Origin: Caenorhabditis elegans
Taxonomy: Eukaryota; Nematoda; Chromadorea; Rhabditida; Rhabditidae
DNA length: 64,000 bases
Reading direction: 5' to 3'
NCBI RefSeq assembly: GCF_000002985.6
Contig: NC_003282.8
Coordinates: forward strand, 12,834,001-12,898,000
Made by a program: the position numbers and the translations under genes. The notes under the pieces were generated by a model. The model worked only from the letters and a program-made list of their open reading frames with translations, was not told the origin of the DNA and searched no databases. Below are positions 11,949 through 24,500 of this stretch, one piece after another. Positions within the stretch are counted from its first letter, which is position 1. Each line of letters opens with the position of its first letter.

Positions 11949-14015
11949 ATGGCGTTCTCGCGAATCGCACGATGTGTGGCAACTTTGACGAATCTCGTGT
12001 TTCTTTCCATTTCTATATCACTGCTTTTTATCACTCTACTGTCTGTATTCAATCCACCAAAAGCTACAGTTTCACCGCAAAGGGTCAATGAATATCCACA
12101 GGTTAGCACTTTTTGAAAAATTAAATTTTTCCAAACGGGAATTTGATGAAAAATTGGAGTAGCATGAATGATTTAATGCTCAAAAATCAAAAATCAAATA
12201 ATTTAAATTTTTTTGAACATCCAAAAAGTTTCTACACAGTTTTTATCACTTAGAGTTTTAGAATTCGACCAAAAAAAATTTCCTCACGAGTTTACACATA
12301 AACCAACATTTTAAAACAACTCAATTAGACAATGTAGAAGTTAACACAAGCAAAATTGCTTTGAATGGTACTTTCTTATTTTAAAACTTATGCTTAGAAT
12401 AGGCTTTCACAGATAGCCTGAAAAAACCGCCTGAAATTTCAATCTGAAATTTTTAAAGCTTATCTTTCTCCTAGAAAAATTGATCTAAATGGTGATTTTT
12501 TTGCAAAACTCAGATATCCTTCGGGGTGTTTAAGAATAAATCGCGAAAATTGGTTAGTTCACTTCAAAAAATCTAACATTTCTAGATAGTTTCCCATAAT
12601 TCGATTGTATGTGTTTATCACTACTATAAAATTGCCCAAAAATGTATTGTAAATTTCAGTTCGTAGTAACACTTCTTCTGATCGGTTGCTATGCCACATT
12701 CCTGTTTGTTCTCTCTCTATTGGGACTCATCTCATTATGTTTTCTCAATTCAATTCTTCTGTTTGTGGTGAGTTGTTTTTTTCTTTTTCAGACTCCAAAA
12801 TGAAAACAAGATATCTAACGAAAGTATTTAGGAATTCTAAAGACAAAAATGAGAGTAAAATCGTATAATATTTTATGTTCAAATAAAATAAAATATGATA
12901 TTTCGGCTAGAAAAATCGAAATTTTGTGTCAATTTTTTGTCCACACAGACATATATACAAAAATCTAAAAACGTTAAACACACGTGGTGCTAGGCTTTCC
13001 CATTACGGTTTGATCTACAAAAAATGCGGGAATTTTTTGCCAAAAAAATGTGACGTCAGCACGTTCTTAACCATGCGAAATCAGTTAAGAACTCTGCGTC
13101 TCTTCTCCCGCATTTTTCGTAGATCTGCGTAGATCAAACCGAAATGAGACATTCTGATACCACGAGTAAACACGTCAAGATATGGGCGGAGCCTATTATA
13201 TAATCTCAAATAAAAAATTATCCTAAAAAACCAATTTCAGTTCATCCTGGGTCAAACGGCAATGATGTTCTTGCTTGGAATCTCGTTTGCATTCACGCTG
13301 ACAGTAAGAAAACGTGTAAGTTAATTATTTCATTTTCTGGAATTTTTTCCCATTCAATATTTTCCAGCTACATCTTAAATTGGAAGACATTTGGAGGAAT
13401 AAACCAAACTGTTTGGAAGGTCAACCATGTGTTCCACTGGAAACTTTTAGAAGTTCTGAGAATTTGCTCATTTGTCTTTTAGTGATATTTCTCGTGGTAC
13501 AGGTGAGCATTTGTCACCTAAAAATGGGGATTTGCAACATGACCGAGAAAAAAAGGAGGAAAAGTTCTGCCACGCTCAAGCGCTTCTGACTATGAGCATT
13601 GAGAAAGATGAGAGCAGAAAGAGAGCACGTTGTGCCAGGCTATCCCATACGGTTTGATCTACAAAAAATGCGGGAATTTTTTTCCCAGAAAAAAATGTGA
13701 CGTTAGCACACCCTTAACCATACGAAATCAGTTGAGAACTCTGCATCTAATCTCCCGCATTTTTTGTAGATCAACGTAGATCAAACCGAAATAAGACATA
13801 CTGACACCACATGAGAGAGCCAGTTTTTTAAAGCGGTGGCCAAGTTTTCGCTTTTCGCGGCCACTTATTAAAATCTATCCAATATTTTTAGAAATTAATA
13901 TTCAAATTTGTTCCAGGTAATCCAATACATTGCAAGTTGGTACCTCTGTGAGCGGCGGTCCAGTCAAGAAAAGTATAAGCTTCAATTACGAAAAGCCGAT
14001 GAAGATGATGAGTAG
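11949..14015 (+). CDS. Unrecognised four-transmembrane protein, 189 residues
   Basis: Five exons, all joined at phase 0: 11949-12101, 12660-12767, 13241-13315, 13368-13502, 13917-14015. I do not recognise the family. The predicted spans are about 12-34, 52-74, 78-110 (possibly two close spans) and 141-165, so the topology is tetraspan-like. A hydrophilic loop between the third and fourth spans carries a pair of cysteines (C127, C133, motif CLEGQPC) that could form a disulphide. It lacks the CCG motif of true tetraspanins. The C-terminal tail is charged and ends in an acidic ADEDDE. Every exon end respects codon boundaries, which makes exon skipping frame-neutral. Introns 2 and 4 each carry a copy of the same palindromic element. 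It could be a junctional or sensory-membrane protein, but nothing here shows that. Confidence 0.8.
12981..13166. repeat. Palindromic MITE-like element, copy 1
   Basis: About 185 bp with CACGTGGTGCTAGGC at the left end. The arms read TTTGATCTACAAAAAATGCGGG and CCCGCATTTTTCGTAGATC, with GACGTCAGCACGTTCTTAACC and AACTCTGCGTCTCTTCTCCC in the centre. It lies in intron 2 of the four-span gene. Copies 2-4 are at 13626-13811, 26747-26934 and 54999-55135. Confidence 0.8.
13626..13811. repeat. Palindromic MITE-like element, copy 2
   Basis: Same orientation and arms as the copy at 12981-13166, with CACGTTGTGCCAGGC at the left end. It lies in intron 4 of the same gene, about 460 bp away. The two copies differ by several substitutions, so they are not a recent local duplication. 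Confidence 0.8.
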
Positions 14016-15521
14016 CTTTCCCCAAACATTTTTAGTTTTAAAGAAATTCCTGTAAATTGTAAAAAATAATCTATGTTCAATTGTACATCTTGTTATAGTT
14101 GTTTTGTGCCAATCTGCCATCACTTTTGACCGGTCCCACCAACACATCCCAGTTCGCAACCAACTTCCACCGATTTCTCCTTGTTCATCCGGGCTTACTT
14201 CACTTTCTATCTATTTACCCAAGAATATGATTCTATAAATCTCTCCCCAAAGCTACTTTCCATTCATAATAATACGAGATGTTTAGTTCATAATATTACC
14301 CAATATTTTCCGAGCATTTTTTTGATGAAATCCATTTTTGTGCCTTGACTAGGTTTTTATACGAATTTTTGAGACCAATTTTACGTGTCAGATTTTGTGC
14401 AACGGTTTTCTATAAAGTTTCCATTGATTTTTCACTTTGGTTTTCACGTTTTTGCATGCCCGTTCAAGCGCTTTCCTGTTTGTGAAACCTCGAGTACAGT
14501 AATTCATTATCTCGTTGCGAGACCAAAGATTTGCCGAGATTATTCTGCCGCGAGCGATGCTCCTTTAAATTATGGTGTTTTAGATTTCTGACTTTTTAAA
14601 AAAATAACGTATTTATCTTTTAAACGCCATCGAAAAATTACACTTTCGATTTTAAACTAAAAGCATACGGCTTTAGTGTTTTCATTTTCGCTGAAAATTC
14701 AAATTTTAGCGAAACTGGTAGTTTTAAATGCCTCTTTACAACATTTTTTATCAAATCTGTACTAATTTAATGATTCTATTGCTTGCTTTCATCACGTTTT
14801 CGCTTTTCCGTGCCCATTTTCCCAAGTTTTAAGCTCGCAAGTACCGTAATTCATTATTTCGTAATTCATTATTAAAACCACAACTTGACTGCAGGGGATG
14901 CTCCTTTAAGTTACGGTAGTTATTTTTTTCATTTTTTTTTGCAGATATTTTTCTTCATTCTCGCGAATATTCCCCAATTTTAAAATGATTTTTCTTTGAA
15001 AATTTCAAAATAATAATTTTTTTAAAGAAGAATAAATTTATTGATGCATTAAAATTCAACTTTTTCGTTGGAAATTCGATTTTCAACAGAAAATTGGGAA
15101 TTTCCATTGTCCTTTTAAACATAATGACCTTAAATGTTTGCAGATCCGTCGTGGCATTTTGAATGTCTGCTACTCCATGCTTTCCGAATCTTTCACTCTT
15201 TTCCGTCTCTTTCAAAAATAAAGTTGCTCTTGTACTCTCTCTCTTTTTCTCTGTTCCTCTCAATCTCTCTACCTAATTCCACGTTTGAAACAGTAAAAAC
15301 TATATGAGCTTTCAACAAATTGTACATTCCCAATCCATTTTCTGGGCATTTATGCCATAATCTGAACAGAAATCTTGAATTTGGAGGCGGTTATCCTCTT
15401 GAAAAACAGGAATACATAGTTGTTAGCACTACACTTCCCGATTTCTTGCCGTATTTCGTTTCGTATTATTCTTTTATCCGTTTTGCCTTTAAATGATTGA
15501 ATTTCAGGTACCATCTGGAAT
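14016..15521. other. Intergenic region with two related repeat segments
   Basis: 3' flank of the four-span gene and 5' flank of the first transporter. About 14440-14585 and 14780-14925 share CAGTAATTCATTAT and GATGCTCCTTTAAATTA(T/C)GGT, a diverged direct repeat. A TTTCAG acceptor ending at 15507 just before the transporter ATG could be a trans-splice site. No coding exon seen. Confidence 0.55.
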
Positions 15522-18500
15522 ATGATGGGTAGAAATGACGACGCATTTCATCCACTGCTCCACTCAACGCCCGAGAGTTCGGTTAAAATACCTGTGAGTT
15601 CTTAACTTAACCTTGAAAATATTGTTTTCAGTTTTCAAAAAGAAAAACGAATTTCCGGACATTTCTTCAGTTTTGAACTTTAAAACATAATTCTCATTAA
15701 AATCGACATATTTTTGAAAAATCCATGAATTTTTTGTCTTTTCCATATTTTTTTCTCTAAAATTGTAATATGTCGATTTAAATAGTATTCGATTTTAACG
15801 AAAATTCTCAAATTCTCAGTTAATTCTTAATTTTTCAGAAAATTTGTGTTTTTCGCATTTCGAAAAAGGACGAATTTCTTTAAGATTTTAAGATTTTTCT
15901 CAATAAAAATTAAAAAAAATTAAAATTAAATTATATTTGAAAAATTATGCATTTTTTCTGCCAAAAAATCGAAATTTGTTGATATTTTTCGTATTATTCG
16001 ATTTTCGAAAAAAAAAAATCTTAAAAACAAAAAATTTTCAAAGTTTCAAAATTTGTCGATTTTTCGGTTTTTCCGAAAATCCGGCAGACCTGTTTCTGAT
16101 CAACTATCTCCTTTTTTCTAAATTAATTCAAAAAATTTTGAGATTTTTTCTCTCAAAAATCGTTCCTTTAAAAAAATTTCCAATTTCCAAACATTTTTTA
16201 AATTTTTAAAATATCTTCCTTGGATTTTTCGATTTTAAATTAAATTTATTTTTTCGCTACTTCATAAGTTCGAATTTTTCAATAAAATCAATTATTTTTG
16301 AATTGTATATAGTTTTTCCGTCTTTTTCTACTCTAAAACACTGAAAAATTGCAAAAATTGAATTTTTCGAAGACTAATAAATATAAATTATGGTTTTTTC
16401 TGAATAAAGCCTAATTCCGAAGTCAAATCTAAAAAATTGCTAAAAACTTGCCATTCATCTGGGCACGCCTGTACCTCGCGAAAAAAGAACAAGGCCTTCT
16501 TCAGACGATAGTAATCTAAAATCCCCCGGCCGAAAGAAAGACTTCTTCTTCTTCTTTTCCTTTCACATTCCCAAATTCCCCTCCAATTTTATCCATTATT
16601 TCCATTAAAGTTTTCGGCTTTTCCAGGTACCCTTGGTGTCTGTTGGCCGTGAATCTTCACAATCAAAAGGAAATATGAAGACGGCAATTTTGATATGGTT
16701 AACACTACAGAATAGTATACATACTCTTCTTATTAGGTAAGTTAGTCGTCGGGTTTAAAGAGAAAATAATTTTAAATTTTCAGATATTCTCGAGCTCGTG
16801 AAGTTGACGCCATGTTTGTTAGTACTGTAGCTGTTTGGTTAACTGAAGTGATAAAATGTTTCATTTGTCTATTCTTAGTAGCTCAAGAAGAGACACCTAG
16901 AAGGTTATTTTTAAATTAATTTGAAAATGGAAAAAAAGTTTTTTATACAGAAAATTCACTAAAATTTTGCTTAAAAAATTTTTCTGGATTTTCGGAATTA
17001 TTTATCGCGCGAAAAAATCGAAAAAATTGTTTTCCTGGGATTTATTACCCAGCCGTGAAATTTTACAATTTTTGAGCTAAAAATACGTTAACCGGTCTCG
17101 GCGCAACAAATTTTTGTTGAATGCAAAAAGGTCTGCGCCTTTAAAGAGTACTGTAGTTTCAATTTTTGAAATTTTGTATCTACTTTTCATAGTTTTGCGA
17201 TAAAAATTACCATAAAAACACATAAATTAAAAAAACTGTGCAAAATCAATACAAATTGCGCAGAAACGAAAATTTGAAACTACAGTAATCTTTAAAGGCG
17301 CACACCTTTTTGCATGTAACAAAATATTTTTGTCGAAAATCGTAAAATTTCGCGTCTGGGTAATATAAAAAAATAAAATTTTCCGCAAAAAAACGCCATA
17401 AAAATTATCAATTTCACTTCGGAAAATTGTTTTAAAATTTCAAAAAATTTAATTAAAATTGTTATAGAAGACAAATCTACAAAACTTTTGATTACAGTAA
17501 CCATTTAGCGCGTCAAGTCAAATTTTTAATTGCAAAATTAAATTTCAACGCAATTTCCAGATTCATCCACGCTCTACGAACTCAAATCCTAGAGCAACCC
17601 TATGACACATTGAAAGTTTGCATTCCCGCCATGATCTACATAGTTCAAAATAATCTTTTCTACGTGGCAGCTTCACATTTAGACGCCGCAACTTTCATGG
17701 TTTGTGTGTAATGATGACGTGGTCATTATTCTAATTGAAAATCAATAGAGAATAGCTTCATCTACGACACATTTTCAGATAACATCACAGCTTAAAATTT
17801 TCACGGCGGCTATTTTCACGGTTATCATCTTGCGCAGATCTCTGAATCGAACACAATGGTTGGTTTTTGACGATCGATTAGTTGGAAGAAAAATGGATAG
17901 ACATTTTTTTTAAAAGGGCCCAAAATAGCGAATTTCATAATGAGAAAACTCAAAAAATTTCGGAGATTTCAGCTAAATTTAGCCCTTTTTTGAAAAATTG
18001 TCAAGTAGTCTGGTTGTATATTACGAAACCACAAAATTCTGAAACTGCGTATTGTGCAACATATTTGACGCGCAAAATTTCTCATATCGAAAACTACAGT
18101 AATTCTTTAAATGACTACTGTAGTCGATGTACGGAGTCGATTTACGGGCCCCCAGCGCTACAGTAGTCATTTAAAGAATTACTGTAGTTTTCGCTACGAG
18201 ATATTTTGCCTGTCAAATATGTTGTTTTGGTACCATCTTTAGTATTTTAAAGCTTTAAAAAATCAGATCCTTCCTGAGGAAATTCCCCAAAATTTCTTAT
18301 ATTCCAGGTTCGCACTAGCTGTATTATTTGTCGGAGTCTCTCTCGTTCAACTTCAAGGTACAAAAGCAAAGGAATCATCTGGTGAATCTCCATTCGTCGG
18401 ATTCGTAGCCGTCGTCGTAGCATGCTGTCTTTCTGGATTTGCTGGAATTTATTTCGAAAAGATTCTCAAAGGATCAGCACCAGTATCTCTTTGGATGAGA

Positions 18501-19814
18501 AATGTTCAAATGGCAGTTTTCTCGATTCCAGCATCATTTTCGGCGATTTATATGCAGGATTCGAAAACTGTCAATGAGTATGGATTGTTGTATGGTTTTG
18601 ACTCAATTGTTTGGCTTACTGTACTTTGGTACGGTGTTGGAGGTAATTTGGAGAATATTTTGAGATTAAAAAGTTTTATAGTTTGAAATTCTAGAAAATT
18701 CGAAAAAAAAGGTTTACTCGAATTAAAGATCAAAATGTCTTTCTTTTTTTTTAATTTTAAATTTTACTTCCTGTTGGAAACCCGATTTGACCTGAGTTTT
18801 ACCCCAAAAAAGTAGTTCTAAAATAAATTTTAAAAATTTCGTTTTCAATTTTTGTCTAAAAAACCGGAAATTATTATTTAAACATTTCACAAGCTTTGAA
18901 TCTCTTTCATATTTGAAAATGGAAGAATGAGCGGGAAAGCTCTAACACGACCACGTGTCGATTTACACAACTTTTGTACTCCTCGTGGAGAAGTCGCATT
19001 AATTGTTTTTAAATAGGGGATTTTACAATTTTTGACTGAAAAATAGGAAAAAGAACATAAAATTCAATGTTTTTTTTTTTCAAAATCAAATATAAAAAAA
19101 CATAAGAAAATTATTTTGAAAATTTCTATAAAAAAAGAAATAGCCAACATTTTTTTGCTATTTTTCCAAAATCAGGAAAACGAAATTTTCGATTTTTCGA
19201 AAAATAAAGAAAAAATTCAGAAAATTAACCATGAAATACGATTTTTTTTAAATCTATTAACTTTGTTTATATTGATGAAAAATAGATTAAACGAGACTTT
19301 TAAAAGAAAACATTAACCAAAATTTTAAGCTAATTTTTGAGTTTTTTCAAAAATCGAACAATTTTCGTTTCACGATTTTTGAACAACCATGCAGGTTCCC
19401 ACAGCTATTTTTCAAAGAAAATTTCACGAAAATCTCAGTTTCTAGAGACATCCGCTACAAAAATCGAGAAACACATTCAAACAAAGAAGAAATTGAAAAA
19501 AAAAGAAAAAAAAACCGATAGAAATCGCACGTTCTTTCGTAAACCATACACACATTTCTGCAGGTCTCTCTGTTGCTGTTTGCATCAAGTACGCCGACAA
19601 CATTGCCAAGAATTTTGCCACTTCAGTCGCCATCATTCTCTCCACAATCGGATCCATTTTCCTTTTCGATTTCATTCCATCGTTCACTTTCTTGCTCGGC
19701 GCCTCACTTGTCATTTTCTCAATTTTCCTCTATTCATCTCATCAGTCGATGGTGGCGGCTCTCGGCCGATTACGTGGCGAGATTCCGTCTACAAAAGAGG
19801 CGTTTTGTCTGTAA
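15522..19814 (+). CDS. srf-3: UDP-sugar (UDP-galactose/UDP-GlcNAc class) transporter, SLC35A family, copy 1
   Basis: Seven exons: 15522-15593, 16627-16736, 16784-16903, 17561-17699, 17779-17858, 18308-18642, 19564-19814; 368 residues. SLC35A signatures are plain: [13 protein letters not shown] near the first span, a conserved lysine in [29 protein letters not shown] (217-229) followed by LWMRNVQM, and [14 protein letters not shown] (about 293-306). Such proteins exchange a nucleotide sugar for UMP across the Golgi membrane through about ten spans. The cytosolic N-terminal tail is about 45 residues. In C. elegans, srf-3 supplies sugars for surface glycans. The symbol rests on locus memory: a tandem transporter pair beside gcy-18. 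The first exon follows TTTCAG; ATGs at 15522 and 15525 are both possible, and alternative first exons cannot be excluded. Introns 3, 5 and 6 hold inverted repeats. Confidence 0.85.
17044..17363. repeat. Inverted-repeat element in transporter-1 intron 3
   Basis: Outer arms TTACCCAGCCGTGAAATTTTAC and GTAAAATTTCGCGTCTGGGTAA; inner arms GCGCCTTTAAAGAGTACTGTAG and CTACAGTAATCTTTAAAGGCGC. It is about 320 bp, entirely intronic, MITE-like, with no coding content. Confidence 0.8.
18056..18226. repeat. Hairpin element in transporter-1 intron 5
   Basis: The arms pair over about 60 bases: left 18056-18123 (ending TTTAAATGACTACTGTAG) and right about 18161-18226 (starting CTACAGTAGTCATTTAAAG). The loop contains CGATTTACGGGCCCCCAGCG. 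It resembles the 50581-50776 hairpin, sharing CGAAAACTACAGTAA near the arms. Confidence 0.8.
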
Positions 19815-19825
19815 ATTCTCGTCTG

Positions 19826-20176
19826 TATATTATAGTGACGCTTAAAAAATGCGAATTTTGAAATCGCGCTCAATCGCTGTATTTTGGGTCTCGTTAGATA
19901 GAACCGGAAATTCAAAATTTTCACTTAAAAAAATTGAATCTGTTTTCGAGAATTTTTGGTTTTTCTGCTGCTTTTATAATTTCGATGTGAAATTAAACGT
20001 GAAATAGCTAAAGTTTCAGAGAAACCCCATTTTCAGTTAAAATATCAAGTTTTGTCAACAAAAATTTTGAATTCACACGGTTTCGCCGCAAAACAATACC
20101 TAACGAGACCCAGTTTAGCAGTGGAGCGAGGTTGATTTCAAAGCGCACATTTTTCTGCGTCGCAACAATATATCAC
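19826..20176. repeat. Inverted repeat starting about 12 bases after the transporter-1 stop
   Basis: The left arm has AAAAATGCG...TGAAATCGCGCTC...GGGTCTCGTTAGATA; the right arm is the imperfect complement TACCTAACGAGACCC...GAGCGAGGTTGATTTCAAAGCGC...TTTTTCTGCGTCG. It probably lies within the 3' UTR, so the mRNA could fold into a long imperfect duplex. The second transporter has a related inverted repeat in the equivalent place. Confidence 0.7.
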
Positions 20177-21556
20177 ACGTACACATCAGAGTTTTATCGG
20201 TTATTTTCAAACATTCGGGGTCTTTCTTTTTTGCCTTTTTTCTTTAAATTTAAATTGCATTTATTGTTTTTTTATTGCATCCATTTTTAGGTTTCCTGCA
20301 AATAGCGATAACTTATCACTATCGTAACTGTTGAATCTGTGATTTATTATCATTTTTATTCATCAATTGTGATATCGAAATTTTCTTTTACATAACAAAT
20401 TGGTTTTCAAACGTCTTTTTTTGTTGTTCGACATTTTTCAGTTAAAAATCTAGCCAATTTCTTATTTTATTCTTCCAAAACATCATACATCCCAGCAAAA
20501 AGTACGTGGCCCCTTTTGTTTTTGCACTGACCAGCTGTGTGTACTTCTGCGTATCCTGACTACGCGTACTCTCTCACCAGCAGCTGGTCCCACAAAACTC
20601 TGTGTGTCCACGTTGCAGAGTGCAATGGTGACGACCCGGACGTTTTGATTTTGTACAATTTAATTTTGATATAATATTTTATATTATAGCGCTCGCCAAT
20701 GTTGTAATATATGCACATCATTTGTTTGTATTTTGAAGTAGAAACCAGCAGTGTGTGCTTGAGAGACGGAGATGACAAAGGCGTGCGAAAATTTTGAAGA
20801 CTGGTTGTGATATTGCTTCTTCATTCGATTTTTGTTCTTTTGTAGTATTTGTACTGCAAAAACTCGTCGAAAATTCGCAAAAGTTACTCTAATTTGAATT
20901 TCGCGCGCAAAAAGTGCCCCCGCGCACTCAACCGTGTACTCCTCTCGGATAAGTAAATAATTTTTAATTTCCGACTTTTCCTCCTTTTTCTCCTTTTTCT
21001 CATGGTTTTGCATACTTTTTTCGCGGTTCCAGTTCAATTTTTATTTATTAATAGTTCATGATCATATTTTAAATCGAATATTTTGTCAAAACGTACAAAA
21101 AATAGCCATAGTCTACTTTTTTTTAGATAACACCGTTCAAAAACGTATATTTTTTTCAAATTTGCGTATTTTATAGGGAAATTTGTATTATTTCGCTGTA
21201 AAATTTGAATTTTTATTTAAAAAAAACGTATAAAGTAGAACAATTACAGACATTTGAAATTATTTTTTGTTCTTTTGTTTGTCTTGCGAGAAGTAGCGGC
21301 GGTGGCTAAATTTTATTTATTTGCTAATTTATTCTTGATTAAATTCTGAAGCGTAAATAGCAAGTAAAATGCTTTTATTGGATTTTCTGAAATTCATTTT
21401 AGGAAATTTTGAATCACCCTTGATTTGCATTTTTTCAGTGTTCCATTTACATTTAAAATCGAAATTCCAGATATTTTGATTAAAATCTCTCAAAATCTCT
21501 TTTCTACCTTTCTAATTCTTCAATTTTTCTCAAATTCCTCCAATTTCCAGGCCACA
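20177..21556. other. Intergenic region between the two transporters
   Basis: Distal 3' flank of copy 1 and promoter of copy 2. A slightly GC-richer segment at about 20500-20640 and 20880-20940 is non-repetitive and could be promoter. A TTCCAG acceptor ending at 21550 precedes the next ATG by six bases, consistent with trans-splicing. No coding exon found on either strand. Confidence 0.55.
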
Positions 21557-24500
21557 ATGGGGCTCACAAAAGCAGAAACCATCAAATACTCATCACTGGT
21601 GGTTCTGGTTGTCCAGAACTGCTCACTGGTGCTTTTTATGCGATATGCCATGACAAAGGATAGACCGAAATTTTTGAAGGTTAGGCTTTGACAGAATTTA
21701 AATTTTAAAAATGTTAATTTTTTTCTTTTCAGACAATTACAGTTTTATTCGGAGAAATTTTCAAGTGCACCGTCAGTTTATTGCTCGCGTGTATCGAGGA
21801 GAAGAGCATTGCCAAGTGAGATTATTAGCTTAAAATCCTAAATTTTATCCGTGAATTTTGTAAAAATCAGCGTTGCGCAGAAAGGGAGGCGGAGCAAAAT
21901 TTCGCAACTCCGCGGCTTTTGTTGATTTTTTTCAATAAATTTTTCAGCCAAAACTTGAAATTTGCTCAAGATCTTATGATAATCATACTGGATCACATTT
22001 TAATTCGAAAAAAACACGGGGTTCTGGCCTTTCTCATTGAATTTTCGCGCTCCATTGACAATCGCCTGCCGGACAACGCGTGGAAAAGTGCCGTGTACTC
22101 CACACGGGCAAATACATCAATTTTATAACCAAAAACGAGCCGCAACGCGACACGCAACGCGCCGTAAATCTACACAAAATCTCTCCGACCCAAAATGGCC
22201 TAGTTCGGCAAACTCTGCCATTTCGATTTATGAGGGAAGCCAGAATTCCGTGAAAAATGACTATAAAATAGTAAAATCTATACATTATTTAAAAAAAAAC
22301 TTTAAAAAAAAACCGTGCCGCAGGGTTGCGAAATAACGCTCCGCCTCTATTTCTGTGCGAAGCTGCTTTTTGCAAAATTCACGGATCGATCATAACAGTA
22401 TTTTTTTCCAGAGGACTCCGTAAAATCCATCACGAATTCTTCGTCAACTGGAGGGATACACTGAAAGTTCTGGTGCCATCCGCGATCTACACAGTTCAGA
22501 ATTTCTTGCTCTACGTTGCCGTCGACAATCTTCCAGCCGCCACGTATATGGTCACTTATCAGCTGAAAATTCTGACGACGGCCGCATTTACTGTTCTCGT
22601 ACTTCATCGACGTTTGACAATTCAACAGTGGATCTCGCTTTTCGTACTTTTCGCCGGAGTCGTCGTTGTTCAATATGTGAGAAATTATCCCGAACTTAAT
22701 CATTTTTGAAAATGGACGAGTGACCGTGTGAAACTTTTATTCTAACACGGCCATGTGTCGATTTACTCAGCTGGTGTACTCCCCGAGGAGAAGTGTGCAT
22801 TTTTGATAAACTTATTGATTTGAGACAAAGTTTCGATTTTAATCGAACAACGAAAATTTCGATTTTCTGGAAAATTAAAAAAAAAATCGAATTTTAACAA
22901 ACTTTATAAAAAATTTATTAAATTTTATTTAAGTAAATGAGAAAAAAATTCAGAAAACGTAAATAATTTCTTCTTTGAAAAAGTGGAAAATGGGCAAATT
23001 TTTAATCTAATTTTTAGAAATATTATACGCTTATAAAATAGAAAAAAAAACACGAAATTCTCCTCGGGGAGTACACGGTTTGGAATTTCCGATATTTTTA
23101 AATCTAAAACGGAAAATTTTTGACATTTGAAAAGGAGAAAGTCCTTGGAAAAAAATTCAATTAAAAACAAATTTAATTAGAAAAAGTATATGGAAATCGA
23201 TTTTGAAGGAAAAAATAGAGAAAATATAATTTTTTTGTTCTTTCAAAATTCCAAAATTCAAAAAAAAACTCGAGTTAAATTTTAGGAAAGTTAACAAAAA
23301 TTAAAAATAAATCAAGATTTTTTGCAAAAAAAAAAACCCCTGATTTTACAGCTTTTTGCTAATATGCCTGATTGTGGACTGTGTTCTCTAATTTGATTAA
23401 ATTTATTAAATCCAATTTCTTAATTAGTTTCTTGTTTTAATGTTTTTAGGTAGAAATCTATGAATTTACTGGGAAAAACGTTTGAAAAATAATTTTTTTA
23501 AAAATCTAATTTTACTTGAAAACAATAAAAAATGTGATTCATTCGCAATTTTAATGTTAAATACAAAATAGTCCAAAATTGAGAATTTCATCCAAAAAAC
23601 TGCAAAATTTTCTCCGCGAGGAGTACACGCGCTGCGTAAATCGACGTGAATATTCCAAAAGAGTCTAGTTTATGCTTGAATAACGTTTTAAATTCAATCC
23701 TAAAGCTGCCAGGTCGGAATTTAGAAAAAAAAGAAATTCGGGAATCATATCTTCAAATTTTCGATAGAAAAAGATCGACCTTAATAGTTTTTAGGATTCG
23801 GTCGCACTTTTCAAAAACCGGTCCAAAAAATTGTTTCCAGGATCAAAAAATGTCGAACGAGCGGGAAAAGGCGGCAGCGGCAGCGGTACTTTCCTCAACA
23901 CTAGCTCCAACAACTACAGTATCCCCATTCTCAAATCTCACCACAACTCTCACCACTGTCGTCACAACAGCGTCACTGGCATCGTCTAAAACAGAAAATT
24001 CGGTGCTCGGTGAGTTCATTAGAAATGATCCCCGGGTATAATCTATTATCTCTTCAGGATTTATCGCCGTTCTCATCGCTTGCGTTCTATCCGGATTTGC
24101 TGGAATCTATTTCGAGAAGATTCTCAAAGGTACGTAAGATTCGTACCAAGAGCGTCGAAAAATTGAAAAAAATAAAGTATTCATGTAATGACGAAAAATG
24201 CAAAAATGTATTTTTTATACATTTCCCTCTATTCAAGTGTGTAGAAAAATGTAAAAAAACGCATGCATTTTTTTTGCATTTTTTTTTACATTTTTCTGTT
24301 TTTTTCTAGAAAAATACAGAAATGTCGAAAATGCAAAAAATTCATGTGTTTTTTAACATTTTTCTGCACACATGTATAGGGGAAAATGCATAAAAATACA
24401 TTTTTGCATTTTTCGTCATCACATGAATAACCCCATTAAAATTTTAATTTTTCGATTTCTCTGAAAATGAAAAAAAAACCTAAAAAATGAACAATTTCAG

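Noticed and set aside
19337-19861. 174-codon frame overlapping the last exon of transporter 1
   Set aside because: It runs out of frame with the conserved KYADNI segment, and its first part is AT-rich intron.
20684-21037. 117-codon minus-strand open frame between the transporters
   Set aside because: Low-complexity Lys/Glu start, no splice-consistent neighbours and no recognisable domain; more likely promoter DNA.
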